Shown here: one piece after another, positions 37,647 to 46,523 of the stretch
How positions within the stretch are numbered: the stretch's first letter is position 1
Layout: each line of letters opens with the position of its first letter
Origin: an uncultured Prevotella sp.
Lineage (GTDB): Bacteria; Bacteroidota; Bacteroidia; Bacteroidales; Bacteroidaceae
Reading direction: 5' to 3'
DNA length: 64,000 nt
NCBI GenBank assembly: GCA_946404405.1
Contig: CAMJDL010000004.1
Location: forward strand, 1 to 64,000
Made by a program: the position numbers and the translations under genes
The notes under the pieces: model-generated
The model's input: the letters and a program-made list of their open reading frames with translations, nothing else
Databases searched by the model: none
Told to the model about the DNA's origin: nothing

Positions 37647-40061
37647 ATGAAAAAGAAAATCATTTATGGTTTACTCTTTGCGGTCGCCATGGTGACTGCT
37701 TCGAGTTCTTTCGTGTCTTGTAAGGACTACGAAGGTGATGATTATGCTCAGTTGAAGGAGGAGAACCTCTCTCTGAGACAAGCTCTCCAAAATCAGATTG
37801 ACGGTATGAGCGCTTATGCCTTGAAGACAGATCTTAAGGACTGGGCTTTGAAGACAGATCTTAAGGACTGGGCTTTGAAAACAGATCTGAAGGATTGGCT
37901 GTTGACCTCTGACTACAAGAATGATACAACTATTCTTCATGCGTGGCAGCGTACTATTGATGCGTCTTTAGAGGCCCTCAATAATGATACTGCTAAATGG
38001 AACAATTACGCTCAGCTGATTCAAAACAATAACAAGGCTATCGTTTATGTTACCGCTTTGGCAAAGGCTGACTCAGCTCGCAGCTGGAACGATTCTATTC
38101 GTATCGACGAACTTCAGCAGGCTCTGCAGGGTTGGGGTCCTGACTTGAAAGAGGCTGTGACCGAGGCTGCTACTGTTGCTGCAACTGTTGCTAAGGATAG
38201 TGCTCTTTGGAATAATGCTGTTCAAGTTGCTGATAGCGCATGGAACTGGATTAATAAGGGCCAGGCTGTTGACCGTAATGGCAAGAAGTTCACTGATCTT
38301 CAGTCTCTGATTAAGGCTTACGAGGCCGCTGACGATGCTCTGCAGGATCAGATTAATGCTTTGAAGAAGGACGTTGAGAATATTATCGGCACACTGAAGA
38401 AGCAGATTTCTGGTGTTATTATCCAGGGTACTTATAGCCCAGTATTTGGTAATGGTAGCCTGCCTCTTGGCATCCAAACCAACATTTTGGCTGCTTATGC
38501 TGGTAAAGCTGTTGCTGATGTGCAGTTCCCCTCAGCTATGAAGTCTTTTGATAACAGAAATATTATCACTGAGGCCGATCAGACTTGGTTGGAAGGCTTA
38601 GGCTTGATGCCTGCTTCTGAGAATATTACTGCTGGTCAGCTTCTGTTCAACGATGAAACTGGTAACGCTGGTAAGATGTTCCTGACTGTGAACCCCACTA
38701 ACGTTGACTTCTCTGGAACTGACTTTAAGCTTGTTAACAGCAAGGGTTATGAGTCTCGTATTCAGCTCTCTACTTTGGATGCTTCTGACGAGGTGCTGAG
38801 CTTCGGCTGGACCCGTGGTACAACTGTTGGCAAAACTTCTGACAATGGTTTCTATGAGGTAACTGCTACCATCTCTAAGGATGATGCTCTGAAGATGCAA
38901 CCTGACTTCGATAAGGCCGGCTTTAAGAGCGCTGTTAAGGCAGCTGTCAATAATCAGGCTCGTCTGGCTGTTAAGGAAGCCGCACGTGCTCTGTTTAATA
39001 GTTTGCAGCCTGCTGAGCGCTTTGGTGTGAAGGCTGAGTGGACTGACACCGTTGGCAAGCGTAGCGTAACTTCTGCATTCGATATCGCTGCTTTGAGCAT
39101 CGAGCCTCTTGGCTTCGGCTTCAAACTCCCCAGCAGCAAGTACACTCGCATTCCTACTATCAATTCTAAAGTAATTGCTGACAAGTTGCACATCAATCTG
39201 ACTATCGATCCTATCGTTATCACAGAATATGATAAGGCTACTGGTAAGTATGTTGTCAAGGTAGAGGTTGATGCTAAAGAACTTGATCTGTCTCTGCTTG
39301 ATAATCCTGAATATAAAATTAAGTATTATACGTATGAAAAGAAAGACGATCCTTCAAGCATGATAGAAGTTGCGCTTGTTGATGTTGAGAAATTGCTGAA
39401 AGATCCAAAATTCCAAAAGGATGTGAAGATTGTTGCAATTATTGACGTTACACCTATGTTCGAGGAGATGTTTGGTCAGTTCAATGCAACCTTCACTAAA
39501 TTCAACGATGCTATTGGTGGCATTAACAAGACGATTGACGATGTTGCCGCTTCTGTAAACAGCTATATCGATCGCGCTAACAACTGGATTAACCGCATTA
39601 ACAACGTACTCGATAACCTTGGAAACGCTGTTCAGCCTGTGCTGACTTGGAGTGATGGTAAGAACGCTGGTGAACTCGGTGGCTGCGTAAGCGCTAACTA
39701 CGCTGTAGGTACTGTTATTCCTCAGGGTGGTCAGGTTGCTCTGACTGCTACTTCTTACTCTCTCGAGTTGTTCGCTCCTGCTTATAAGAAGAGCCTCATC
39801 GTAACCAACGCTTATAAGAATGGTTTCGCTGCTCAGGGTTCTGCTGGTAAGGCTTCTGGCCTGGAGGATGCAGTAATTGCTTTCAATAAGGACCTCAAGG
39901 AGAATGGCTTCGATGTATTCTCTAGCAATTCTTTGAAGAAGCAGTACATCTTCACCGCTAAACCTGAATGGGCAGGTGTCACCTTCGAGATTGCTTACAC
40001 AGCTGTTGACTACGAGGGTAAGATTGCCGGTCGTAAGTTCTACATCACTGTAGCCGCATAA
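37647..40061 (+). CDS. Large helical lipoprotein of unknown function
   Basis: The 804-aa product starts with a lipoprotein signal (MKKKIIYGLLF...SSSFVSC) and acidic residues after the Cys (KDYEGDD). A coiled-coil-like region follows, with three tandem copies of ALKTDLKDW (27-bp repeats at 37818-37898), then helical stretches rich in Ala, Asp and Gln to about residue 250. The C-terminal half looks beta-rich. Codons ending in T (GCT, GGT, CGT) are strongly preferred, as in highly expressed genes. An OmpA-family gene follows after 48 bp with no promoter between them, so they are probably one unit: a surface lipoprotein with its outer-membrane partner (inference). I cannot name a family. Confidence 0.85.
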   Translation: MKKKIIYGLLFAVAMVTASSSFVSCKDYEGDDYAQLKEENLSLRQALQNQIDGMSAYALKTDLKDWALKTDLKDWALKTDLKDWLLTSDYKNDTTILHAWQRTIDASLEALNNDTAKWNNYAQLIQNNNKAIVYVTALAKADSARSWNDSIRIDELQQALQGWGPDLKEAVTEAATVAATVAKDSALWNNAVQVADSAWNWINKGQAVDRNGKKFTDLQSLIKAYEAADDALQDQINALKKDVENIIGTLKKQISGVIIQGTYSPVFGNGSLPLGIQTNILAAYAGKAVADVQFPSAMKSFDNRNIITEADQTWLEGLGLMPASENITAGQLLFNDETGNAGKMFLTVNPTNVDFSGTDFKLVNSKGYESRIQLSTLDASDEVLSFGWTRGTTVGKTSDNGFYEVTATISKDDALKMQPDFDKAGFKSAVKAAVNNQARLAVKEAARALFNSLQPAERFGVKAEWTDTVGKRSVTSAFDIAALSIEPLGFGFKLPSSKYTRIPTINSKVIADKLHINLTIDPIVITEYDKATGKYVVKVEVDAKELDLSLLDNPEYKIKYYTYEKKDDPSSMIEVALVDVEKLLKDPKFQKDVKIVAIIDVTPMFEEMFGQFNATFTKFNDAIGGINKTIDDVAASVNSYIDRANNWINRINNVLDNLGNAVQPVLTWSDGKNAGELGGCVSANYAVGTVIPQGGQVALTATSYSLELFAPAYKKSLIVTNAYKNGFAAQGSAGKASGLEDAVIAFNKDLKENGFDVFSSNSLKKQYIFTAKPEWAGVTFEIAYTAVDYEGKIAGRKFYITVAA
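37818..37898 (+). repeat. Three 27-bp in-frame tandem repeats
   Basis: Three consecutive 27-bp units (37818, 37845, 37872) encode ALKTDLKDW each time. The first two are identical but for one base; the third has four silent changes. Copy number could vary by slippage without breaking the frame. Confidence 0.9.
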
Positions 40062-40109
40062 TAATTCACGGAGTATTAACGGAATAAAAACGAAAAAATA
40101 TATAAGATT

Positions 40110-41279
40110 ATGAAAATCAAGAAAATTTTTATGTCTTGCCTCTTGCTGGCTGGTGTGCTGAGCGCATCGGCTCAGGAAGAGTATCCCAAGACCGTGTATG
40201 ACCACAATCCCTATTGGTACATTCAGTTGCAGGGTGGTGCTCAGTACACACTGGGTGAGATTGACTTCAGTGATCTCATTTCTCCCAACGTACAGGTAGC
40301 TATGGGTCGTCAGTTTACTCCTGTTTTCGGCGCTCGCCTTGCCGTTAATGCCTGGCAGAGCAAGGCTGGTATCGAAGCTGGTAACACTACTTACAAGTGG
40401 AATTGGAAGTATGTTGCTCCTGGTATCGACCTGACTTTCAATCTGTCTAACCTTTTCTGTGGCTTTAACCCCAATCGCATCTTCAATTTCAGCGTGTTTG
40501 GTGGTCTTGGTGCAAACATTGGTTGGGACAATCAGTTAAATGAGATTAATGCTGCTGCAGCTGCTCTCTATCCTAAGACTGTTGCTGCAACTGGCGCTTC
40601 TGAGAACACCGCTTACGCATGGGACGGTACAAAGGTACGCGTATTCGGTCGTGCTGGTGTTGCTGCTGACTTCAAGGTAAGTGACGCTGTTTCTCTGGGT
40701 CTGGAAGTAAATGCCAATACTCTGAGCGATCGTTATAACAGCAAGAAGGCTGGTAACTGGGACTGGTACTTTAATGCCCTCGCTGGTTTGAAGATCAACC
40801 TTGGTAAGACTTACAGCACTCGCACTATCGAGGCTCCGAAGGTTCCCGAGAAGGTTATCGAGCGTGTTATCGAGCGTGTTGTTGAGAAGCCCGTTCCTCA
40901 GCAGGTTGTTGAGCCAACTCGTGCCGTTGCCGAGAAGAAGGAAGTTGAAGATACTAAGTTCCGTCGTGACATCTTCTATCTGAAGCCTGGTAAGACTTGG
41001 ATTGATAAGTCTGAGTATCACAAGGTTAAGGAGGTTGCTGACTACATGAAGGAGCACCCCAACTGCACTGTTGAGGTTACTGGTTATGCTGACCGTGGTA
41101 CAGGTAATCCCAAGATCAACAACAACCTGTCTCAGCGTCGTGCTCAGGCCGTTGCTAACATGCTGATTCGCAACTATGGCATCAAGAAGAACCGTATCAA
41201 GGTTGACTTCAAGGGTGACACCATTCAGCCCTTCGCCAAGGAGATTGAGAACCGTGTTGCAATTGCAATTTGTGACTAA
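40110..41279 (+). CDS. OmpA-family outer-membrane protein
   Basis: A signal peptide (MKIKKIFMSCLLLAGVLSASAQ) is followed by an N-terminal beta-barrel (about residues 25-235, with alternating aromatic strands such as YWYIQLQGGAQYTLGEI) and a charged linker (VIERVIERVVEKPVPQQ). The C-terminal OmpA domain binds peptidoglycan (about 280-389: FYLKPGKTWIDKSEYHKV, VTGYADRGTGNPKINNNLS, QRRAQAVANMLI). It resembles the abundant porin-like OmpA proteins of Bacteroidota. Codon bias suggests high expression. It is probably co-transcribed with the preceding lipoprotein gene. Confidence 0.93.
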   Translation: MKIKKIFMSCLLLAGVLSASAQEEYPKTVYDHNPYWYIQLQGGAQYTLGEIDFSDLISPNVQVAMGRQFTPVFGARLAVNAWQSKAGIEAGNTTYKWNWKYVAPGIDLTFNLSNLFCGFNPNRIFNFSVFGGLGANIGWDNQLNEINAAAAALYPKTVAATGASENTAYAWDGTKVRVFGRAGVAADFKVSDAVSLGLEVNANTLSDRYNSKKAGNWDWYFNALAGLKINLGKTYSTRTIEAPKVPEKVIERVIERVVEKPVPQQVVEPTRAVAEKKEVEDTKFRRDIFYLKPGKTWIDKSEYHKVKEVADYMKEHPNCTVEVTGYADRGTGNPKINNNLSQRRAQAVANMLIRNYGIKKNRIKVDFKGDTIQPFAKEIENRVAIAICD

Positions 41280-41316
41280 GCTGTTAAGAGCTATTTTAAA
41301 TAGCTTCTGAATAACT

Positions 41317-41368
41317 TCCGACCTTACATCATTGTTGAAACACTACATTGATGCAGGGTCGGATTTTT
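41317..41368 (+). terminator. Terminator after the OmpA-family gene
   Basis: CCGACCTTACATCA (from 41318) and TGATGCAGGGTCGG (to 41362) pair with two mismatches across a long loop, followed by ATTTTTGTCTTTT. A small palindrome AGCTATTTTAAATAGCT lies just before it. Confidence 0.65.
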
Positions 41369-41384
41369 GTCTTTTAAGTTATAA

Positions 41385-42524
41385 ATGCTTATGAAGAAAT
41401 TATTATTGTCATGTCTGTTGCTGTCACCATTGGCACTCTATGCCCAGTTGAATGGCTCTGGTTACTATCGTATCCAGAACAGTAAGACTGAACGTTATTT
41501 CGTGATGGTTGACGACAGTGCATGGCTTGTCACTACTCCCAGTACTCAGGACATCAATACCGGTGCTTTCAAGTTGATGAAACCTTTCGAAGAGTATATA
41601 GCGACTAATCCTGCATCGATTTGCTATTTGACTAAGCATACCAATACTCAGTATAATATTTCCGGGCAGGGACTTGACTTGTATGCACGTGTCAAGAGCT
41701 ATCTGGAGTTCCGTCAGCGCAGTAATGGTACCTATACCATTGGTGGAACAGGTACTGCAGCCGGTGTAACTTTGACAAAGTATCTGACGGACTCAAGCTG
41801 GCGTGGAGAATCTGCCCCCGTCAAAACTGCTGAGGGTAATCTGGACGATTATGCTTATTGGTGGATTCGGCCAATCAACGATAAATACTATTTCGGTTTT
41901 CAGCCAACTATCAAGGCAAGTCTGGATGGAGGCGACAGCCTGTATTATGCACCATTCTATGCCTCTTTCTCTTTTATTGTGAATAGTAATGTCAAGGCTT
42001 ACTATATTTCTGAAGTGAGAGACGGTTACGCTTTGATACATGATTTCGTATATACTATTCCTGGTGAGACTCCAGTTATTGTAGAGTGTAATAGTAATGT
42101 GGCTACTGACAATAAGGTGAGCTTAGCGCTTTCCACTGCTACTGCTACCGGCAATAAACTGAAAGGTGTCTATTTCTGTAATGACGTGGAAGCTTATACA
42201 CAGCATCGAAACGTCACAGCATATAATTCTAATACGATGCGTATCCTGGGACGTACTGATGATGGTCGTCTGGCTTTTGTAAAGTCGTCGTCGTTGGTTT
42301 ATATTCCTGCTAATACCTGCTACCTGCAGGTTCCTGCCGGCTCACCAGATGTTATTTATGTGGTCAAAGAGATTCCTGACGGTATAGAGGCTGTTAAGGC
42401 TTCTGATACCAAGGTTCAGCAACGTGGCGTTTATTCGCTCAGCGGTCAACGACTTGGCGATACGACAGAAGGATTGCAAAAGGGCATCTATGTTGTTGAC
42501 GGTCGAAAGGTTGTAATCAAGTAA
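41385..42524 (+). CDS. Secreted protein with Prevotella-type C-terminal tail
   Basis: The 379-aa product has a signal peptide (MLMKKLLLSCLLLSPLALYAQ; ATG 41391 is an alternative start) and begins with a motif typical of beta-trefoil or ricin-like exported proteins (LNGSGYYRIQNSKTERYFVM). This could bind carbohydrate, but that is a guess from one motif. The C terminus is VYSLSGQRLGD...KGIYVVDGRKVVIK, equivalent to the tails of the LRR proteins at the left of the window, and probably a sorting or export signal. No clear promoter is seen; a terminator closes the gene on the right and is shared with the convergent minus-strand gene. Confidence 0.8.
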   Translation: MLMKKLLLSCLLLSPLALYAQLNGSGYYRIQNSKTERYFVMVDDSAWLVTTPSTQDINTGAFKLMKPFEEYIATNPASICYLTKHTNTQYNISGQGLDLYARVKSYLEFRQRSNGTYTIGGTGTAAGVTLTKYLTDSSWRGESAPVKTAEGNLDDYAYWWIRPINDKYYFGFQPTIKASLDGGDSLYYAPFYASFSFIVNSNVKAYYISEVRDGYALIHDFVYTIPGETPVIVECNSNVATDNKVSLALSTATATGNKLKGVYFCNDVEAYTQHRNVTAYNSNTMRILGRTDDGRLAFVKSSSLVYIPANTCYLQVPAGSPDVIYVVKEIPDGIEAVKASDTKVQQRGVYSLSGQRLGDTTEGLQKGIYVVDGRKVVIK

Positions 42525-42540
42525 CGCTATCGTTCGCTAA

Positions 42541-42580
42541 AAATAAGCGGCACTTATCGTCGAATAAGTACCGCTTATTT
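42541..42580. terminator. Bidirectional terminator between convergent genes
   Basis: AAATAAGCGGCACTTAT and ATAAGTACCGCTTATTT pair with a single mismatch and are flanked by A-rich and T-rich arms, so the hairpin can end transcription from both sides. A second small hairpin (AATACTC/GAGTATT) follows at 42583-42599, just past the minus-strand stop. Confidence 0.8.
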
Positions 42581-42600
42581 TATAATACTCCTGGAGTATT

Positions 42601-43644
42601 TTAGAATAATCTTCGAGTAATTCTGAGGTTCAGTACCGGGAACGCTTTGACGCCACTTATCAGGTCTACGTAGTCACCCACCTTACCACCGATGTTGATG
42701 ACATCCTTCGAAAGGTTGGTGCCGTCGTGAGTAATGATGTCGGGTGTACCACCCCAGAACATGAATCCTGCATCGAAACTGATGTTATAGCGGTCGTCGT
42801 TCTTCAGCAGTCGTCCGCCGTAACCGAAGCCAAGATATGGCTTAAAGCTATTCACCTTTACACGTGCACTGACCGTACATTCGTTGTCGGGCTCCATTCG
42901 ATATGGTTCGTGAATCTTGTTGCCATTGGCGTCAAGCACATATTCCTCGTGCGAACCGACAAAGTCGCCATATTCATCATATTCAACAACTGTTTTCATG
43001 ACATAGCGGTCGGCATAGTCACCCAGATGAATACCCATGCGTCCATTCTCCAACCATTCCGAACCCAGTGCAAAGCCTTTGTATATAGCGTCGCCACTCT
43101 CCGCCTTGTCGTAGAGCTTGTTGTAGATGTTGACAGCCACCAATGACGGAGCATCGCTTAGTGCATTGATAGCTTCTGCAATTTGCGATGGTCCCCAGTG
43201 GAAACCAGCCGTCAGGTGCCAGTGCTTGTTGCGGAACGGGAACACGTCGACCAACAGTTTGTAGTTCCAGATTGTCGGCTTGCCAATCATTTCCACTGAA
43301 GGCTTGGCACGATAGTTGGTCAGTGCCTCCAAACGGTCAGCCATCTTGTCGAACTGCGATGACTGTAGTTCGCCATCGTCGTTATAGCCAAACGACTGAA
43401 TGTCAAAATGCAGGCTTTTCTCAAAGCGTGGCATGATTTCAAAGCCTGTTCTAACCTGAAAATATTGCCCAATAGGACTTGCTACGTCGATGCCCAGACC
43501 TGTAGTGCCCATCGTAACACCTAAGTCCAGATGCTCTAACAGCTTGAATTCCTTTTTCTCGTTCTGTGCGTGCAAACTCATGGTGAAGGTCGTCGCCACC
43601 ATTATTAATATAGCCAATATTGTTTTTTCCCTTATCATATTCAT
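42601..43644 (-). CDS. Outer-membrane beta-barrel-like protein
   Basis: The 347-aa protein has a signal peptide (MNMIREKTILAILIMVATTFTMSLHAQ) and alternating strands that suggest a small beta-barrel. It shares with the protein at 53039 an opening of the type GVTMGTTGLGIDVASPI, the segment VKVNSFKPYLGFGYG and the ending PVLNLRITRRLF, so the two are paralogues. The function is unknown. The gene runs opposite to its neighbours, with a -7 element of its own at 43690-43698 on the minus strand and a divergent OmpA-family gene to its right. Confidence 0.82.
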   Translation of the reverse strand: MNMIREKTILAILIMVATTFTMSLHAQNEKKEFKLLEHLDLGVTMGTTGLGIDVASPIGQYFQVRTGFEIMPRFEKSLHFDIQSFGYNDDGELQSSQFDKMADRLEALTNYRAKPSVEMIGKPTIWNYKLLVDVFPFRNKHWHLTAGFHWGPSQIAEAINALSDAPSLVAVNIYNKLYDKAESGDAIYKGFALGSEWLENGRMGIHLGDYADRYVMKTVVEYDEYGDFVGSHEEYVLDANGNKIHEPYRMEPDNECTVSARVKVNSFKPYLGFGYGGRLLKNDDRYNISFDAGFMFWGGTPDIITHDGTNLSKDVINIGGKVGDYVDLISGVKAFPVLNLRITRRLF

Positions 43645-43689
43645 TCGTTGTTGTCTTTGTTGTGAAAGATGCCTTTATCCTTTTTCGCT

Positions 43690-43698
43690 GCAAAATTA
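43690..43698 (-). promoter_or_regulatory. -7 element of the minus-strand barrel gene
   Basis: On the minus strand the sequence reads TAATTTTGC, fitting TAnnTTTG, about 45 bp before the start codon. No good TTTG is found at the -33 distance, so the call rests on one element. Confidence 0.5.
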
Positions 43699-43729
43699 GG
43701 ATAAAAAGGCGAAATATCCAATAAAATAT

Positions 43730-43760
43730 TTGTTTTTATGAAATAAATACGTAATTTTGC
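43730..43760 (+). promoter_or_regulatory. Promoter of the 43802 OmpA-family gene
   Basis: TTTG (43730-43733) and TAATTTTGC (43752-43760) with an 18-bp spacer. The -7 boxes of the two divergent promoters are identical (TAATTTTGC) and about 55 bp apart. Confidence 0.65.
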
Positions 43761-43801
43761 ACATAAAATCAGCAAAACTGTTAGTATATTTATAAATAAG
43801 T

Positions 43802-44965
43802 ATGTATATGAAGAAGTTATTTATGATGTTAGCTGTCGCTAGCCTGTCATTGACTGCGATGGCACAGGAGGATGAAGATATCAATATCGCTCCCGCCGAG
43901 AAACACCGTGTAGCTACCAATGGTTTTTGGCAGAATTGGTTCTTAGGCGCCAATGTGACGTGGAATGCCTTTTATGGTGTGGGCGAGCGTTCGTTGGTGG
44001 CTCCCTTCCATAAGTTCCCTGGTGGTTCTTACTATACTGGTCTTGGTGCCTCGTTGTCGTTGGGTAAGTGGCTGACACCTGTGTATGGCTTGCGTACCAA
44101 GATTAATGCCTGGCAGATAGGTAAGGAGGAAGAAGGCTTCGGTGGCGATAAGTATTGGACTGCCAATGAGCAGCTGATGGTCAATGTTACCTCGCTTTTC
44201 CGTGGCTATGACGAGCAGCGTTTCTGGAATCTCATTCCGTATGCAGGTGCCGGTATCCACCGCAATATGTCACAACGTCATTACAGTACGGTGCTTAGTT
44301 TGGGTGTACTTAACACCTTCCGTTTGTCACCTCGCTTTTCAGCAAATGTTGAATTGGCATGGAATAGCGCTGAAGGCAGCAATAGTGGTATCGGCGTTAA
44401 GAGTCGCAACCAGCATTTTGCCTTAGAACTGGGTATTACTTGGCATATTGGCAAGAACAACTGGAAACATGCTACCGATCAGGAGGCCGTTAGCGCACTG
44501 ACAGAGGGTGAACTTGATGCACTGAATGCACAATTGGCAGATGCACTGGCCGAGAATGAACGTCTGCAACAGGAAATGGAAAAGCAGTTGCCTCGTCCTA
44601 CGGCATCGGTGACAACGGTAGCCCCAGCAGTCCGCACCGTCGAGAATATCGTCTCTGCCCCCGTGTCTATCTTCTTTGCTGTTGGTAAGGCTGATGTTAT
44701 TGCCAGTCGCGACATTCTCAGCGTGAAGGCTCTGGCAGAGTTGGCTATCGAGAAGAATGCCCACGTCCTGGTGACAGGCTATGCTGACACGTCTGGTAGT
44801 GCAGAAACCAATATGAAACTCTCTGAGCGCCGTGCTCAGGCTGTTGCCGACGAACTGGTGCGTCTTGGCGTCAACCGCGATCGCATCGAAGTTGTTGCCG
44901 TTGGTGGTGTTGACACCCTCAAACCTGCCGAGTGGAACCGTCGTGCAACGGTAGAACTAAAGTAA
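43802..44965 (+). CDS. OmpA-family outer-membrane protein (second)
   Basis: The signal peptide is MYMKKLFMMLAVASLSLTAMAQ (ATG 43808 is an equally good start). An N-terminal barrel region (FWQNWFLGANVTWNAFYGVG, YYTGLGASLSLGKWLTPVYG) leads to a short coiled coil (residues about 235-260, ALNAQLADALAENERLQQEM). The OmpA domain follows (SIFFAVGKADVIASRDILSV, VTGYADTSGSAETNMKLSER, RAQAVADELVRLGV). It probably links outer membrane and peptidoglycan. It is transcribed alone from its own promoter. It is related to, but clearly distinct from, the gene at 40110. Confidence 0.92.
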   Translation: MYMKKLFMMLAVASLSLTAMAQEDEDINIAPAEKHRVATNGFWQNWFLGANVTWNAFYGVGERSLVAPFHKFPGGSYYTGLGASLSLGKWLTPVYGLRTKINAWQIGKEEEGFGGDKYWTANEQLMVNVTSLFRGYDEQRFWNLIPYAGAGIHRNMSQRHYSTVLSLGVLNTFRLSPRFSANVELAWNSAEGSNSGIGVKSRNQHFALELGITWHIGKNNWKHATDQEAVSALTEGELDALNAQLADALAENERLQQEMEKQLPRPTASVTTVAPAVRTVENIVSAPVSIFFAVGKADVIASRDILSVKALAELAIEKNAHVLVTGYADTSGSAETNMKLSERRAQAVADELVRLGVNRDRIEVVAVGGVDTLKPAEWNRRATVELK

Positions 44966-44998
44966 TTTTTAGCTTTCTGTCATTTTTTTATAAATTTA

Positions 44999-45031
44999 TT
45001 TGCTTATTCCAAATAAAAGCGCTATATTTGC
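44999..45031 (+). promoter_or_regulatory. Promoter of the 45084 lipoprotein gene
   Basis: TTTG (44999-45002) and TATATTTGC (45023-45031) with a 20-bp spacer, about 50 bp before the start codon. Confidence 0.7.
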
Positions 45032-45083
45032 ATCGAAAATTTAGCTATTTAATTATATAAACAAACTAAAACAATTACAAAAC

Positions 45084-46184
45084 ATGAAGAAATTTAGCTT
45101 TTTCTTGAGTTGCGCAGCAACAGCGCTGTTCGCAGTTGCTCTGACCGCTTGTTCAGATGTTAAGGACAATCCTAGTGGTGGTGATAATCCCGCAAAGCAG
45201 ACCATCGTGATTAAGAATGGTGATGAGTTGGCTACAATCGTCAATCAGTTGAATGCAACTGCAGGTGATGAGATTATCGTTGAGATTCCTGCGGGGATTG
45301 AAACAATTACCGCTGATGGTGTTACTGTTCCAGCAGGAAAGAAGTTGACTGTTGTTGGTGATAAAAACGTGACTATAGCTGTGAAAAGCCCAATTCTTTT
45401 CAGCAATGCTATTACTATAAAGGATGTTGTCATTGATGGAAGTGAGACAACAAGTCCAATCTTCAAGATTGATGACGAGGTTTCAAGTGATGTGTTTACA
45501 ATTGATAATATTTCTTTTACAGGTGTAGTCGTTGAGAACCTTAAGTCTGAGCTTTTCTATGCCAATAAGAAGAAAGTCGTCGTTAAGAATTTCGCAGTTG
45601 ATAATAGCATCATTGCAGTAAAGGGTTCTGCAAAAAAGACAATGTTCAGTTTCAATGGTGGTGGCCTGCCTGAGGCATTCTCTATCAATAACTCAACTTT
45701 GTATGCTGATACAAAATCAACATGGTCGAATGGTGGTTTGTATAGCTCTCAGTCTGGTTCTAAGATGTCAGATCTCAATATCGAGTCTAACACAATTAGT
45801 ATCACGAATTCTACACTTTATAATATTTGTAAGGGACAGCATCCTTGCACAGTTCGTCAGAATAGCGCAAAAGGACAGGTATATACTGTAAAGAATTGTA
45901 TTATTGTGAACGGCGGTAAGGTTAGTGGCTCGGAAACCCAATTCCTTGTTGGTCTTAACGGTGGTAGCGCTGGTTATGATTATAACTGGGACGTGGATGG
46001 TAATGTATTTATGTCAGGCGATAATTTTACGACAGAAAAGAAGATAGGTAAAACAGCAGGTCTTAATAAGAATGTTGTTACTATTGATCCTAAGTTCTCG
46101 GCTGAATTTATTGCTAAGGGTTGGTTCTTCCCAACAAACGGCGCATTCCCCAAGACTGTAGGTGATCCTCGTTGGAATAAGTAA
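45084..46184 (+). CDS. Beta-helix surface lipoprotein (DUF4957/DUF5123-like)
   Basis: The signal peptide ends in lipobox LTAC (MKKFSFFLSC...VALTAC) and is followed by an acidic SDVKDNPSGGD stretch, suggesting surface display. The body is made of repeated short strands of the parallel beta-helix kind (ITIKDVVIDGSETTSPIFKI, FTIDNISFTGVVVENLKS, YTVKNCIIVNGG). The end (FFPTNGAFPKTVGDPRWNK) is characteristic of DUF4957/DUF5123 lipoproteins of Bacteroidota, which often bind or process glycans. No SusC/SusD partner is next to it, so a role in polysaccharide use cannot be supported from context. It has its own promoter and a good terminator. Confidence 0.82.
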   Translation: MKKFSFFLSCAATALFAVALTACSDVKDNPSGGDNPAKQTIVIKNGDELATIVNQLNATAGDEIIVEIPAGIETITADGVTVPAGKKLTVVGDKNVTIAVKSPILFSNAITIKDVVIDGSETTSPIFKIDDEVSSDVFTIDNISFTGVVVENLKSELFYANKKKVVVKNFAVDNSIIAVKGSAKKTMFSFNGGGLPEAFSINNSTLYADTKSTWSNGGLYSSQSGSKMSDLNIESNTISITNSTLYNICKGQHPCTVRQNSAKGQVYTVKNCIIVNGGKVSGSETQFLVGLNGGSAGYDYNWDVDGNVFMSGDNFTTEKKIGKTAGLNKNVVTIDPKFSAEFIAKGWFFPTNGAFPKTVGDPRWNK

Positions 46185-46204
46185 TAACTATCATATATTA
46201 TATA

Positions 46205-46237
46205 AGATGTGCCCTAAACAAATGGGGCACATCTTTG
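46205..46237 (+). terminator. Terminator after the beta-helix lipoprotein gene
   Basis: AGATGTGCCC (46205-46214) and GGGCACATCT (46225-46234) form a perfect 10-bp stem with a 10-nt loop, followed by TTGTTTG. Confidence 0.85.
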
Positions 46238-46240
46238 TTT

Positions 46241-46328
46241 GTAAAACATTGAAACGCTGCCAGTAAAACATTGAAACGCTGCCAGTAAAACATTGAAACG
46301 CCGCCAGAGAATCATTGAAACGCTGCCA
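46241..46328. repeat. Four 22-bp tandem repeats, type A
   Basis: Units of GTAAAACATTGAAACGCTGCCA begin at 46241, 46263, 46285 and 46307 (core: CATTGAAACGCTGCCA). The first two are identical and the others carry a few changes. The period is exactly 22 bp. Confidence 0.93.
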
Positions 46329-46355
46329 GTAATTCATTTTAAATGGAAATGATGC

Positions 46356-46429
46356 ATTAATAGTAACAATTGCAAGTATTAATAGTAGCAATTGCAAGTA
46401 TTAATAGTAGCAATCGCAAGTGTTAATAG
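46356..46429. repeat. 22-bp tandem repeats, type B, upstream of the paaK promoter
   Basis: ATTAATAGTAGCAATTGCAAG-type units start at 46356, 46378, 46400 and 46422 (last one partial). The core includes the palindrome CAATTG. The array ends about 20 bp before the -33 element of the paaK promoter. Confidence 0.92.
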
Positions 46430-46448
46430 AAAAAATATTGTGTTTCCT

Positions 46449-46480
46449 TTTGTATTTTGCTCGCTTATTCGTACCTTTGC
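46449..46480 (+). promoter_or_regulatory. Promoter of paaK
   Basis: TTTG (46449-46452) and TACCTTTGC (46472-46480) with a 19-bp spacer. The spacer (ending CTCGCTTATTCG) is almost the same as that of the HU-gene promoter at 60598. Confidence 0.82.
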
Positions 46481-46523
46481 AGGGCACAGACTAACTAAAC
46501 ATATTTTTAAACAGAAAAGAGAA

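Larger units (their letters stand above)
46185..46523. other. Intergenic region with terminator, two 22-bp repeat arrays and a promoter
   Basis: The 339 bp contain no gene. In order they hold a terminator, four 22-bp repeats (46241-46328), a 27-bp spacer, 3.4 further 22-bp repeats of different sequence (46356-46429), and the paaK promoter. Confidence 0.85.

Noticed and set aside
46241..46429. Possible CRISPR array
   Set aside because: The 22-bp units are contiguous with no spacers, two different unit types sit side by side, and no cas genes are near.
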